NCBI GenBank assembly: GCA_030323885.1
Contig: CM059198.1
Coordinates: 61,902,917-61,966,916, forward strand
Length of the DNA stretch: 64,000 bases
Direction of reading: 5' to 3'
From: Branchipolynoe longqiensis
Lineage: Eukaryota; Annelida; Polychaeta; Phyllodocida; Polynoidae
Below, piece after piece: positions 54,011 to 63,754 of this stretch; the first letter of the stretch is position 1; the number at the start of each line of letters is the position of its first letter. The notes beneath the pieces were generated by a model. It saw nothing but the letters and a program-made list of their open reading frames with translations, was not told the origin of the DNA and searched no databases. The translations under genes were made by a program, and so were the position numbers.

Positions 54011-54605
54011 AGCCGTGTTCACACGGGGAATGTAAATCGATTCCTAGGATTCGACTTGCCTAGTTCGGCTCACATTTCACGTGTGAACGGGCGCCTGAGG
54101 CGGATTAGGGCTGAATCGATTCCTGTGATGCACATACTGTAAACCACTTGTTGAGGTAGTTTACGTGAGTCGATTTCTGTGAACCGATTTATTTTGCCCG
54201 TGTGGACGCACTGAGGCGGATTAAGGACGTCACATGCATGCGCAGTCGAGACCTTAGTTTGTTGATTTTCCGGTCGATCAAAAGCGCATATTATATAATT
54301 TGGTCTATGAACCTGCTAGAGGTGCACAGATATTTTTTGTATCATTTATTTTTAGGGTTTCACTGCCCAGCAGAAGTTTTGACCATTCCAAACCAATATG
54401 ATTCAGTCCATACATATATAGGTCGAACCCACACTCTCTCGTGGTGACGTTGACGAACCCAAACTGGCACTAGTTAGTATTGACTTGCTCATGTGCTGAT
54501 ATCGATTTCCGGCCCAAGTACTGCCCGTGTGAACGGGCGGCTAAATCGATTCCTAGTATTCGCATTGGCTGAATCGCTTTAGATTTTGCCCGTGTGAACA
54601 CGGCT
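54011..54605. mobile_element. TIR element with GTGTTCACACGG ends
   Basis: Ends AGCCGTGTTCACACGG and CCGTGTGAACACGGCT, an inverted match of 16 bp, flanked by CTAA and T-TTAA. The arms repeat AATCGATTCCTAG and CGTGTGAACGGGCG in both orientations. It appears to split a reversed SINE head (pieces at about 53967-54010 and 54606-54700). No transposase. Confidence 0.75.
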
Positions 54606-54700
54606 TTTAAAGAGGCGACAAGTAAAACATATTAATTCATTGATTTGACTCGGCCAGTGTTCAAATCCCACAACCTGCCAGACGTGCTCAACTCATGTTC
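54606..54700 (-). mobile_element. SINE-A head fragment
   Basis: GGCGACAAGTAAAACATATT, GATTTGACTCGGCCAGTG, and CCAGACGTGCTCAACTCATG. Confidence 0.65.
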
Positions 54701-55061
54701 CAATCTCATTTCAACAAAGATATGAACATATATATGGATAGATATGAACATATATATGGATATATGTTGAGTTTATTCTCTGGCAGGAGAATATATGCCC
54801 TACCGAAAACATTTTGAAAGTGAGCAGAGTGACAGTTGGCTCACGGTATAGGAGGCGGGGGGAGTAGAGAATGCCACGCTCCGCAGCAAATAGCATGGAA
54901 GAAGATGGTTACTGGGAAACATTTAAGGGGCTGCCGTTATTTATATCCACATAATAAATTATATAGTACATATATATGGATATATATTAATGTATGTAAT
55001 GCACAACAAGAACACAGGATATAGCCGACATATATTTATTCAGCACATACAAATACCAAAT

Positions 55062-55661
55062 ATATCAGGAGGGGTACCGACTTCTGACAGCGCACACTCA
55101 TGGTGATTTCATAGTGCTGCCCCACTGGGAGACCAGGCCGCCAGCAGCATGACCTGATATCCCACTCAGACACATTATCCTGACACTGAGCTAACCAGTC
55201 CTTGCCCTATCCAATTAATACCAAGTCCCAACCTAGGTAGCAACAAGTATCAATTTGATGTTTGTTGTTGTTTTACGTTCTAGCAACATGTAAGGTATCA
55301 GGATGGGTACCGACTTGTGACAGTGTGCACTCATGGCAACTTTATGGTGCTGCCCCACTGGAAGACCAGGCTGCCAGCACCATGACTTGATATCCCACTC
55401 AGTCTCATTATCCTGACACTGAGCCAACCAGTGCTTGCCCTATCCTAATAATGTCGAGTGCCTGGCTAGGAAGCAACAAGTATCAATTTTTAAGTCATTG
55501 GTTTCACTTAAACACATGACCCCACGATCTACCAACACGGGAGACGGATGCTCTAACTCATTTGGCCATCCTGTCTGGTCAGTGAATTTGAGAAGACATT
55601 GATTTGACATGACCGGGAATCGAACTCCCGATCTCCCGCACGGGAGGCCAACCAAAGCCGC
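55062..55661 (-). mobile_element. SINE-B with a SINE-A inserted in it
   Basis: The outer SINE-B comprises 55062-55260 (3' and body) and 55581-55661 (head, GGGAATCGAACTCCCGATCT). The two parts are separated by a complete SINE-A. Similar words AATTTGATG and AATTTGAGA at the borders look like an aged target duplication. Confidence 0.8.
55261..55580 (-). mobile_element. SINE-A, full length, nested
   Basis: TTTGTTGTTGTTTTACGTTC tail to TGGCCATCCTGTCTGGTC head, inserted in SINE-B. Confidence 0.85.
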
Positions 55662-55970
55662 ACAATTTACCATGTCAACCCGAGGCTAGTGCTTCTTTTA
55701 CACAGGGATTCACTTAGTGGGTGTTATACGAACCCTGATAGTTTTCGGCCATTGCAAGGTCAAGGTCAAACAGAGCAATCCAGTTAGTGTTCACTACACA
55801 GCCACGTCACTAATCTTACCACCGATCCTATTTCGCGAAAATAATAAATGTGGTGCATTCAATAAGATTCGGGATGCTATTAGTAACAGCAACTACAGTA
55901 GCATCCATGCCCTCTTTCACATTTCTTCATACAGTTATGACACATTTGGATCCAGATTTATTAAGTGGCT

Positions 55971-56357
55971 GTCACACCTCGCCGGATTGAGCAACAGACA
56001 GAATTGTCTAGTCCGGTGGGGTTCGGGCGTGATAAGAATCAAAATGTATTAAAATGTGTCAAAATCTTGCGATATCGGGTCAAAGGATGCTGGATGAATG
56101 GAAATGAAACGGACATGAAACAACATGGTGGGGGGTGGTGGGGTGGGACATGAAACGGATGTGAAACAGACATGAATGGATAGCCAATGGATGAAACAAA
56201 CTCAAACCAGACAAGAACCGTAGACATCAATCCGGCAGCATCCGTTCCAAGTTTTGTGCATGTTCAAAACTTGTATGGACACAAAGCGGACATCAACAGA
56301 CTTTGTTCGGTTTCTGTCCGTTTCCCCCAATCTGGTGAGGTGTGACAGGGCCTTTAA
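55971..56357. mobile_element. CACACC-end MITE with TTAA duplication (E9)
   Basis: Element 55975-56353 between TTAA (55971-55974) and TTAA (56354-56357). Ends GTGGCTGTCACACCTCGCCG and GGTGAGGTGTGACAGGGCC. The arms have GAAACGGACATG words. The core CCAAGTTTTGTGCATGTTCA AAACTTG lies at 56247-56275, read as adjoining parts. Confidence 0.85.
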
Positions 56358-56369
56358 TGACAATTACCA

Positions 56370-57390
56370 TACATGTTAACTAATACGTTCAAATTGCATG
56401 GTCCGATGGTTTTGAGTTTCGATCAGTTTTCTGAGATAACTATATTAGATTGATTGTTACAATCTATCTTATAATCTAATCTACACAACCTTTATTTTAA
56501 ATGGCTAACTTTTCAGATATTAGAAGCTTAAGCCCCAGTCAGACCTCACCGGATTGAGGAACCGGATAGAAAACGGACAGCGTCTGGTGAATTACGGCAA
56601 TGTACGGTTTATATACGTTTGGCATCTGGCGTGTCCATTATCTGTCCAGTGGTGCCTGGTGGTGTCCAGTGGTGTCTGGTACAAGTATTGAACATGCACA
56701 AAACTTGTACCGGACACCACCGGACTGAAGTGTATGGTTGGTGTCCATTTTAAGTCCATTTAATCCATTTAGCCCGCTTCATGTCCTTTACTCATCCGTT
56801 AGGTGTCCGGTTTGTATCCTGAAGAGTCCGTTGACGGTGCTGCGGGAATTCGGTCCATCGGTTTTTGGTGCGTCCCTGAAGAGTCTGGTAGGTGTCCGGT
56901 AGGTGTCCGGTTGGTGTCTGGTTGTTGTCCGTTTGGTGTCCGGTCAGTCTGTTTGACATTCGGTTGCCGTCCGGTTCTCGACTGGTTCTCGTCCGTTAGC
57001 TATTCGTTAATGTACGTTTCTTGTCCGTTTAGCGTCCGGTGGCCGTTGCAACAGTTCAACACTGAACACCACCGGACTAGACAATTCTTTGTCCGGTGGT
57101 GTCCAGTACTCAGTCCGGTAAGGTGTGACTGGGCCTTTAAGCATGAAAAATTAATGTTGGCATGCACGCCAAAACTCTGATCTCATAGGCTTCTGCAGCA
57201 ACAGATGCTATTAAATTGACTCAGTATTCCCCGATAGGTGACAACAAATGCTTACTGAATGCATCAGTATCTAGGTTGTATATGTAGAATCAAATCTAGA
57301 TAATTGTTTTGGTTTCGAAAATTGTATGCTTCATCAGACTATGCAGCTTTACCTAATATATTAAGGTCACGTGACAACATATTTCACTTT
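56370..57390 (-). repeat. Dispersed repeat F, reversed, split by MITE E10
   Basis: The outer pieces (56370-56527 and 57141-57390) carry GTCCGATGGTTTTGAGTTTC, CATAGGCTTCTGCAGCAAC, TATTAAATTGACTCAGTATT and GTAGAATCAAATCTAGATAA, reversed landmarks of repeat F. Confidence 0.65.
56528..57140. mobile_element. CACACC-end MITE with TCCGGT arms and TTAA duplication (E10)
   Basis: Element 56532-57136 between two TTAA sites. Ends GCCCCAGTCAGACCTCACCG and GGTAAGGTGTGACTGGGCC. The core GGTACAAGTATTGAACATGC ACAAAACTTGTACC lies at 56679-56711, read as adjoining parts. The right arm is a run of GTGTCCGGT and GTCCGTTT words. The 125-aa frame is an artefact of these words. Confidence 0.85.
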
Positions 57391-57407
57391 TTCTTTGGCT
57401 ACGATAT

Positions 57408-57771
57408 AGAACTAACTGGACCAGATGGGATGGCTGAATGAGTTATAGTGTCATTCTCCCGTGTTGGTAGACCTTGGGGTTGTGGATGTCAAACCCTGGT
57501 TGAGTCAAACCAATGACTTAAAAATTGATATTTGTTGCTTCCTAGCCTGGCGCTTGGCATTATTAGGATAGGGCAATGACTGGTTCACTCAGTGTCAGGA
57601 TAATCTGACTGAGGGGGATATCAGGTCATGGTGCTGGCGGCCTGGTCTTCCAGTGGGGCAGCACTATAAAGTCGACATGAGTGCACACTGTCACAAGTCG
57701 GTACCCGTCCTGATATGACATTAGATGTTGCTAGGAGGTAAAACAAGAACAAACAAACAGAACTAACTGGA
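57408..57771 (+). mobile_element. SINE-A with 13-bp target duplication
   Basis: AGAACTAACTGGA at 57408-57420 recurs at 57759-57771, bracketing a complete SINE-A (57421-57758) with an ACAAGAACAAACAAAC tail. Direct evidence of LINE-type retrotransposition of this family. Confidence 0.9.
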
Positions 57772-57839
57772 TCACTGTCATTTGCTATGCTGCTCAAGTA
57801 ATAGTAGGGGCTGGGTTCGGGGGAGGGGGTTGGGTGAGG

Positions 57840-57875
57840 GGGGAGGGGAGAGGGGGGAGGGGGGAGGGCAGGTGG
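57840..57875. repeat. G/A-rich low-complexity tract
   Basis: GGGGAGGGGAGAGGGGGGAGGG words. Source of Pro-rich reverse frames. Confidence 0.8.
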
Positions 57876-57994
57876 CCTGTTAGATGGCGCTCCATGGTGT
57901 AGACGGTGGTACATGCCCCATATAGGGCTATGTTCTGGTGTCTGGGCATTGATCGACACTCACAGAAACTAGGCAGGGCAACCAGGACTCTATT

Positions 57995-58315
57995 GGGTTG
58001 GTTGGTCGTTGGAGTTTTATGTCCTGGCAACATCTAAGGTCATATCAGGACGGGTACTGAGTTGTGCTAGTGCACATTCATGGTGATTTTATAGTCCTTG
58101 CAACATCTAAGGTCGTATCAGGAAGTGTACCGACTTCTGAGAGTGCACACTCGTGGTAACTTTATAGTGCTGCCCCACTGGAATACCAGGTCGTCAACCA
58201 TCACCGTGACCTGATATCCCATTCAGTCACATTATACTGACACTGAGCTAACCAGTCTTGCCCTACCCTATTGATGCCGAGCATCAGGCCAGAAAGCGAT
58301 AAATATCAATTTTAA
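57995..58315 (-). mobile_element. Two stacked SINE copies
   Basis: A 3' part at 57995-58094 (CAACCAACC-type tail) stops at TTTATAGT. A second 3'-to-body copy starts at 58095 (CCTTGCAACATCTAAGGTCG) and runs to about 58315, without head. Confidence 0.8.
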
Positions 58316-58459
58316 AAGCTATTACTTTGTAAAACAGTTTATTCATCAGAACATATATTTCACTGCCGAGGTAGTCGTCTTTATATACCCTACCAATGTA
58401 AGTGGGGAGATGCTCATCTACAATGAAATGAACATGACTGGTACACCACTCCCATGGCA

Positions 58460-58800
58460 CCAGACGGGGTGGCTGAATGAGTTAGAGCGTCCGTCTCCCG
58501 TGCTGGTAGATCGTGGGGTCGTGGGTTCGAGTCCCGGTCGAGTCAAACCAATGACTTTAAAATTGATACTTGTCGCTTCCTAGCCAGGCGCTCGGCATTA
58601 TTAGGATAGGGCAAGGACTGGTGTGCTCAGTGCCAGGATAATGTGACTGAGTGGGAGACCAGGTCATGATGCCGGTGGCCTGGTTTCCCAGTGGGACAGC
58701 ACTATAAAGTTGCCATGAGTGCGCACTGTCACAAGTCGGTACCCGTCCTGATATGACCTTAGATGTTGCTAGGACTTAAGACAACAACAAACAAACAAAC
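58460..58800 (+). mobile_element. SINE-A, full length, near consensus
   Basis: One of the best copies: CCAGACGGGGTGGCTGAATG, B box GGTTCGAGTCC, complete body, and ACAACAACAAACAAACAAAC tail. Confidence 0.9.
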
Positions 58801-58814
58801 TAACTTTTTTTCTA

Positions 58815-59070
58815 GCTCGGACTCCTAATCTGAAGGTTGGTGGTTCGATTCCCGATTGCCACATCTCTGCCAATTTGGATTTCCACCACTGTATAACTTC
58901 CAGTGTCATCAAAGGCGGGTTGCTCTCATACCATGTATATGTGGTGTGGGGAGCTCAAAAATCCCTTGGGTCGGTAAAAGTGTAGGCCCAGGCTTTCTAC
59001 TGACAAACTGTCTAATGGTGAAAACAAGTCTATTCTGACTTATCCATGATAGGCGGTATAAATCTTCAAC
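58815..59070 (+). mobile_element. SINE-C, head partly missing
   Basis: Starts CTCGGACTCCTAATCTGAAG, then B box GGTTCGATTCCC, CTCTCATACCAT, GGGTCGGTAAAAGTGTAGGC, and ends CATGATAGGCGGTATAAATC. Confidence 0.8.
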
Positions 59071-59165
59071 AAAAAACAAAGAGAACAGTTCACGCTCTAT
59101 CTTATGTCTAAGTAAGAACGCAGTCTTCCTTCTAGATATATTCATTCAGTATCCATATCTCTATC

Positions 59166-59509
59166 ACCCGATGGGATGGCCGAATGAGTTGAGTGTCCGT
59201 CTCGCGTTTTGGCAGATCGTGGGATTCGAACCCACAGGTTCGAACACTGGTCGAGTCAAACCAATAACTAATACAATTTATGCTTGTTCCTTCCTATACA
59301 GGCGCTCCGCCTTATTAGGACAGGGCAAGGACTGGTTGGCACAGGGTCAGGATAATTTGACTGAGTGGGATATCAACTCAGGGTTCCCGTAGCCTGGTCT
59401 GTCAGTAGGGCAGCATTGTAAAGTCGCCAGGTTCACTGTCACAAGTCGATACCCGTGCTAATATGAACTCAGATGTTACCGGGACGTAAAACTCCAACAA
59501 TCAACCAAT
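59166..59509 (+). mobile_element. SINE-A, full length, CAACAATCAACC tail
   Basis: CCCGATGGGATGGCCGAATG head to GACGTAAAACTCCAACAATC. Confidence 0.85.
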
Positions 59510-59710
59510 CTTTCTAGATCTTTTCCTCTGGGACAGTTCAAATTTATTTAGTATCCGTTATTCTCTTCACCCTAAGCTCTAATTTATATAATAATTCTGC
59601 CTCATTTCTCCTCATCGAAGATCCAAGAAAGCTAATATAAAAGAGATGATGTACTATCCCTCACTCCTCTGCATCTCCATGTATAGTATTCGTCACATAC
59701 GGTAGATCAA

Positions 59711-59992
59711 TAGGGATGGCCGAATGAGTTAGAGCGTCTGTCTACCATGTTGGTAGATCGTGGGGTCGTCGGTTCGACCTCTGGTCGAGTCAAACCAATG
59801 ATTTAAAAATTGATACTTGTTGCTTCCTAGCCTGGCACTCGGCATTATTAGGATAGGGCAAGGACTGGTTGGTTCAGTGTCAGGATAATGTGACTGAGTG
59901 GGATATCATGTCATGGTGCTGGTGGCCTGGTCTTCCAGTGGTGCAGCACTATAAAGTCACCATGAGTGAGCACTGTCACAAGTCGGTACCCG
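59711..59992 (+). mobile_element. SINE-A lacking its tail
   Basis: AGGGATGGCCGAATGAGTTA to CACAAGTCGGTACC, where it joins a reversed SINE-A head. Confidence 0.85.
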
Positions 59993-60077
59993 ACCAGGGT
60001 TCAAACTCGTGAATTTGAATCCCATTCTCTACCAAAATGGGAGACGGACGCTCAACTCATTAGGCCATCCCGTCTAG
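59991..60077 (-). mobile_element. Reversed SINE-A head fused to the preceding SINE
   Basis: CGACCAGGGTTCAAACTCG to GGCCATCCCGTCTAG. The joint (GTACC/CGACC) has little overlap. Confidence 0.8.
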
Positions 60078-60079
60078 TG

Positions 60080-60785
60080 CCATATGTCCTCCATATGAGC
60101 CCATGAGAGATGTATCGGAGTCAGTTCATGATCAAGTGCCTGATCGCTCAGGGGGGCGGGGGGGATAACAAATAAAAGTTTGTCCTCAGACTACACAGGT
60201 TGCGTTGTCCATACAGGGATTAAAGCTGTCTCCTACAGAAACACACAGAAATCAGGTCAAGATCTGGGCGTTAACAGCGAATTTCTGAACAAAACATGAA
60301 TTTCCCCCGGTCGGATTTGCATTGTCAGGGAATCGCGGAAATCTGCGATGGGGGAGTCACGTTTCAACTGTCCTCGGTGTGACTATATTATCACCCATAT
60401 CTAACCCTTTCTTGGTTGGGTTTGATGTTCGGGTAACGTCTAACATCATACAAACAAAATTTGGACAAATCAATTACTGTCATATATGATATCTAATGTA
60501 TATTTTGTTTAACATTTATCGGTAAATATACAAAATCGTGGAAATCTGCGAAATGGCGGAGATCTTTTATCCCTGCTTTAAGGTCTGAGGTTAGAGTAGG
60601 GAGAAGTAAGCTCATCACAAAAGCTTTCTGCCAATGCTGTTTTGTTTGAAATCTGAGCCACACAACCCCTAACGTGTCTCTCCTTCATCCTTCACCACCT
60701 GCTCCATGCTGAGTGTTGGCTACGAGGCTCAATATCTAAGCCCATGCACATCTATAGTCGCCAAGTAAAGTGATCTCGCCTTCTC
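60080..60785. other. Unassigned sequence
   Basis: No gene recognised. The word GGAAATCTGCGA occurs at 60336 and 60540; GAAAATCTGCGATGGGAG is also at 1356, a weak dispersed motif. Confidence 0.4.
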
Positions 60786-60789
60786 TACC

Positions 60790-60930
60790 TCTTGGTGTGC
60801 CTTAGATCGTTATCCCATAAAAGCCGACTGAATGTAAGGCGCTGAATGATATCCCTCGGTTTTGCATTTAATGCTGATTCGGCACTTTTTCTTTGCTTAG
60901 TTAGTTGCTTGATATTTGAAATGATAGTCT
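60790..60930 (-). other. Coding-like segment shared with 62.87 kb
   Basis: The reverse frame reads NIKQLTKQRKSAESALNAK and DIIQRLTFSRLLWDNDLRH. The second part recurs at 62865-62930 in the same frame with a few replacements (YIIQRLTFSQFLWDKDLRH). It may be a remnant of an unknown mobile ORF or an exon. Function unknown. Confidence 0.4.
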
Positions 60931-60948
60931 CTGCTCGTTCAAATAGTC

Positions 60949-61031
60949 GGTTGGGTGTTGGAGGCTTAGGACCTGGCAACATGTCAGGTCCTGTCAGGAT
61001 GGGTGCCGACTTGTGACAGTGCGCACTCAGT
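60949..61031 (-). mobile_element. SINE 3' fragment
   Basis: GGTTGGGTGTTGGAGGCTTA, GGACCTGGCAACATGTCAGG, GACTTGTGACAGTGCGCACT. Confidence 0.7.
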
Positions 61032-61330
61032 GTATTCACTGTGTCAATGTCGTCAACCTGATGATTACAGCTGTCAATATATCCAGCAATCTGACTACAG
61101 CTGTAAGTGTATTCCCCCCCTAGCTACAGCTGTCAATACTGTCAACCTAATTATTACAGCTGTCAATGTATCCACCGCACTAACTAGAGCTGTCAATGCC
61201 CTCAACCCATGTGAGTACAGCTGTCAATACATCCACCCCTCTGTCTACAACTGTCAATACCGTCAACCTTGTCAGTACGGCTGTCAATATATCCACTGCT
61301 CTGCCTACAGCTGTCAGTGTGTACAAATAT
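61032..61330. repeat. ACAGCTGTCAAT minisatellite, ~31-bp units
   Basis: About nine units of TACAGCTGTCAATAC/ATATCC, alternating CTGTCAACCTNATNATTACAG with TATCCACC(N)CTCTGNCTACAG. Related diverged units appear at 62245-62375 and, reversed, at 63755-63820. Confidence 0.85.
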
Positions 61331-61334
61331 AAGG

Positions 61335-62245
61335 TTATGTAATAGAAAAGCAATGGGTGCCCCACTCACTGTGTGACATATTAGGCTATGTGAAATATAT
61401 GTTAATACATAGTGCCCGAGATTATGATGAGATGTTCCTATATAAGAGACAGTTAATGTTTGGTGAAATGTTCCCTCTATACACCAGTAAGGGTGCAAGT
61501 GGAGGAGAAGGACATCTTTAATATGTATATTTATTGTAACTCTCTGCAACTACCTGTTACCACAGGGCTGATGGGCAAGCACACCAGCCATTCTGCATAC
61601 ATTATGGATACTACCTACAGCTGGGGATGAGTGACAGCTGCCCATATTGGGGCTCGCCCTCTAGGCTGTAGAGGGTGCCTGATTGGCTGGCTGTGGGCGG
61701 CCCAGTCACATGCACCCCTTTGCCCCACCTGACCACACAGGCCTCATTTTGATATTGATTATTCTAGACACTCTGATCTATATGATGTTACAGGCACTAC
61801 TGAGGCATACAACTCTACTCCTGACTCTTGAGTGAGACACACTCTGCTCTTGGGCACGACCCCTGTCTGGTGCTCCACCTTTTATATACAAACTGAGCTG
61901 TGTGCAACAACCATGGGACTCCGGTTCAATGGGCTGTATGCACTGATTCATATAAATACTAAGGAGAGTAATGAGGCTCTGCATGGACATAAAGTAAGGG
62001 GTCAGGGTGATAGGTCACTAGTAGATGAACAGGAGTTGATGCCAATAAAGCACAACTTCTTCACTGTCAGTCTTGCATGACCTGTCTTCCCTTTCTGCCT
62101 TATGAGAGAGATACAGTAGATATATTACAGATGAGTTTCTTGGAGAGGGGCATCAGGTGTGAACTGACAGACAGTTGTCAGAACGCATCTGGGAAGAGTA
62201 AGTGGTATATCTGGGACTCTGACGGCTGGGCTTCCAGTTATATTA
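61335..62245. other. Unassigned 0.9 kb between related minisatellite blocks
   Basis: Contains 82- and 62-residue forward frames (61832-62080, 62077-62265) overlapping by 4 bases, but with no recognised domain. A TATAAATA-like word lies near 61948 and AATAAA at 62044. I cannot support a gene. Confidence 0.35.
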
Positions 62246-62375
62246 CAAGTGTATTCATCCCCTAACTACAGTTATCAACGCAGTCAACCTGATGATCACA
62301 GTCAATTTATCAAACCATCTGACTACATCTGTGAGTGCATTTACCCCACTAACTACATTTGTTAATGCCATTAAC
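62245..62375. repeat. Diverged units of the 61-kb minisatellite
   Basis: AACTACAGTTATCAACGCAG, CAACCTGATGATCACAGTCA and GACTACATCTGTGAGTGCAT align with the 61.03-61.33 kb units. Confidence 0.65.
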
Positions 62376-62850
62376 TTCAAATCAATATGTTGCTTCAAAT
62401 CAATATGTACTCTATTGGGATAATGAAACACCATGTAAAAAACAAATCAGTTTATCCTAAGCAAATGCATAAGCAGATAGTATGTTGATCGTTACAATGG
62501 ACAAAGGTTTGTCCCATCCCAGCCAGCATTCCCAGCTGGGCCCTGGGTGGGCCCCACATGGGCAGCCCATCCGGGGCCCAGCTAAATTTGGCCACAGGCC
62601 CCAAGTGGGCTCCACCTGGGCTAGCCCAGGTGGGCCTATCTCAGTTATTGAATATGTTCACTATATCTTAGACAAAATATGATTTTTTTTTTAAAGCTGG
62701 GAATCTAGCCCATGTGGGGCCCATTTCACGCCCACTTCAGTGCCCACCTGGAGCCCCTGCCGGGCTGTGCCCAGCTCGCCCATTGACAACCCATGTAGGG
62801 CCCACCAGGGCATGTTGGCTGGGATATTGCTTAGCACCTTTTGAGACAGT
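62375..62850 (-). mobile_element. GAGACTGTCTCAAAA element, partial, interrupted
   Basis: Reversed copy of 19629-19890: CTTCAAATCAATATGT, CAAATCAGTTTATCCTAAGC, AGTATGTTGATCGTTAC, then a 306-bp insert, then ATTGCTTAGCACCTTTTGAG. Its far end is missing. Confidence 0.75.
62516..62825. mobile_element. GGGCCC-rich MITE nested in another element
   Basis: Element 62518-62823: CCCAGCCAGCATTCCCAGCT and GGGCATGTTGGCTGGG ends. The arms repeat GTGGGCCCCACATGGGC-like words in both senses. AT is present on both sides (62516-62517, 62824-62825). The related copy at 19.65 kb shows the uninterrupted site, so the insertion is proven by comparison. Confidence 0.8.
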
Positions 62851-62864
62851 CTTTACATCTGGGT

Positions 62865-62935
62865 ATGTCTTAGATCTTTATCCCATAAAAACTGACTGAA
62901 TGTAAGGCGCTGAATGATATACCCCGCTGAAGGGC
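62865..62935 (-). other. Second copy of the coding-like segment at 60.79 kb
   Basis: CTTAGATCTTTATCCCATAA and TGAATGTAAGGCGCTGAATG match 60805-60853 closely. Confidence 0.5.
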
Positions 62936-63036
62936 AAAGACAACATAGGCCTGCTATTTTGAAAATGCCATATATATCCTCTGCATATTGTGTCATTGCT
63001 TCCCCGAATCACCCTGTGCCCAAGGAATACGAGGGT

Positions 63037-63225
63037 GCGCTTCAGTGTCAAGATAATGTGACTCAGTAGGATATTGCAAGGTGCCAAATGAAAGTAAGCC
63101 AGCGCTAATGATGAAGTCGGCATGAGGGCATATTTGCCATAAGTGCAGCCCGCCAATGTATATCATGAGTCTGTATGTTCCCGTCCTAATAGGATCTCGG
63201 GTGTTGTTCGGACGTAATACCCTGA
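63037..63225 (+). mobile_element. Degenerate SINE 3' part
   Basis: CAGTGTCAAGATAATGTGAC, TGGATATTGCAAGG-like body, CCCGTCCTAATAGGATCTCG and GTTGTTCGGACGTAATAC. Old copy. Confidence 0.6.
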
Positions 63226-63351
63226 CTCACTCGAGTACATGATGATAATGGCGGCCCTTGGACACGCGTTCCCAGGCACTCCAGTTAGGAGCTAGACATG
63301 TGTGCGCAGAACTGTCTGTCAATTGTCATTAGTGGATGGAGGGAGGTTTGC

Positions 63352-63707
63352 TATCACAACCGACCAGACGGGATGGCCGAATGAGTTAGAGCTTCCGTCT
63401 CCCATGCTGATAGATCGTGGGGTCATTGGTTCGAACCCTGGTCGAGTGAAACCAATGACTTAAAAATTGATACTTGTCGCTTCCTAGCCAGGCACTCGGC
63501 ATTAATAGGATAAGGCAAGGACTGGTTGGCTCAGTGTCAGGATAATGTGACAGTGGGATATTAGGTCATGGTGGCGGTGGCCTGATTTCCCAGTGGGACA
63601 CCACTATAAAGTTGCCATGAGTGCGCACTGTCACAAGTCGGTACCAGTCCTGATATGACCTTAGATGTTGCGAGGATGTAAAACAACAACAAACAGTTAT
63701 CACAACC
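63352..63707 (+). mobile_element. SINE-A with 10-bp target duplication
   Basis: TATCACAACC at 63352-63361 and 63698-63707 bracket a complete SINE-A (63362-63697) with an ACAACAACAAACAG tail. Confidence 0.9.
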
Positions 63708-63754
63708 ACAGCGGGAAGTCACCAAGAACAGGAGAATAACAGCTAGGGTCAGCG

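Noticed and set aside
61832..62265. Two overlapping small genes
   Set aside because: No domain, no homology that I recognise, and the overlap alone is weak evidence in an animal genome.
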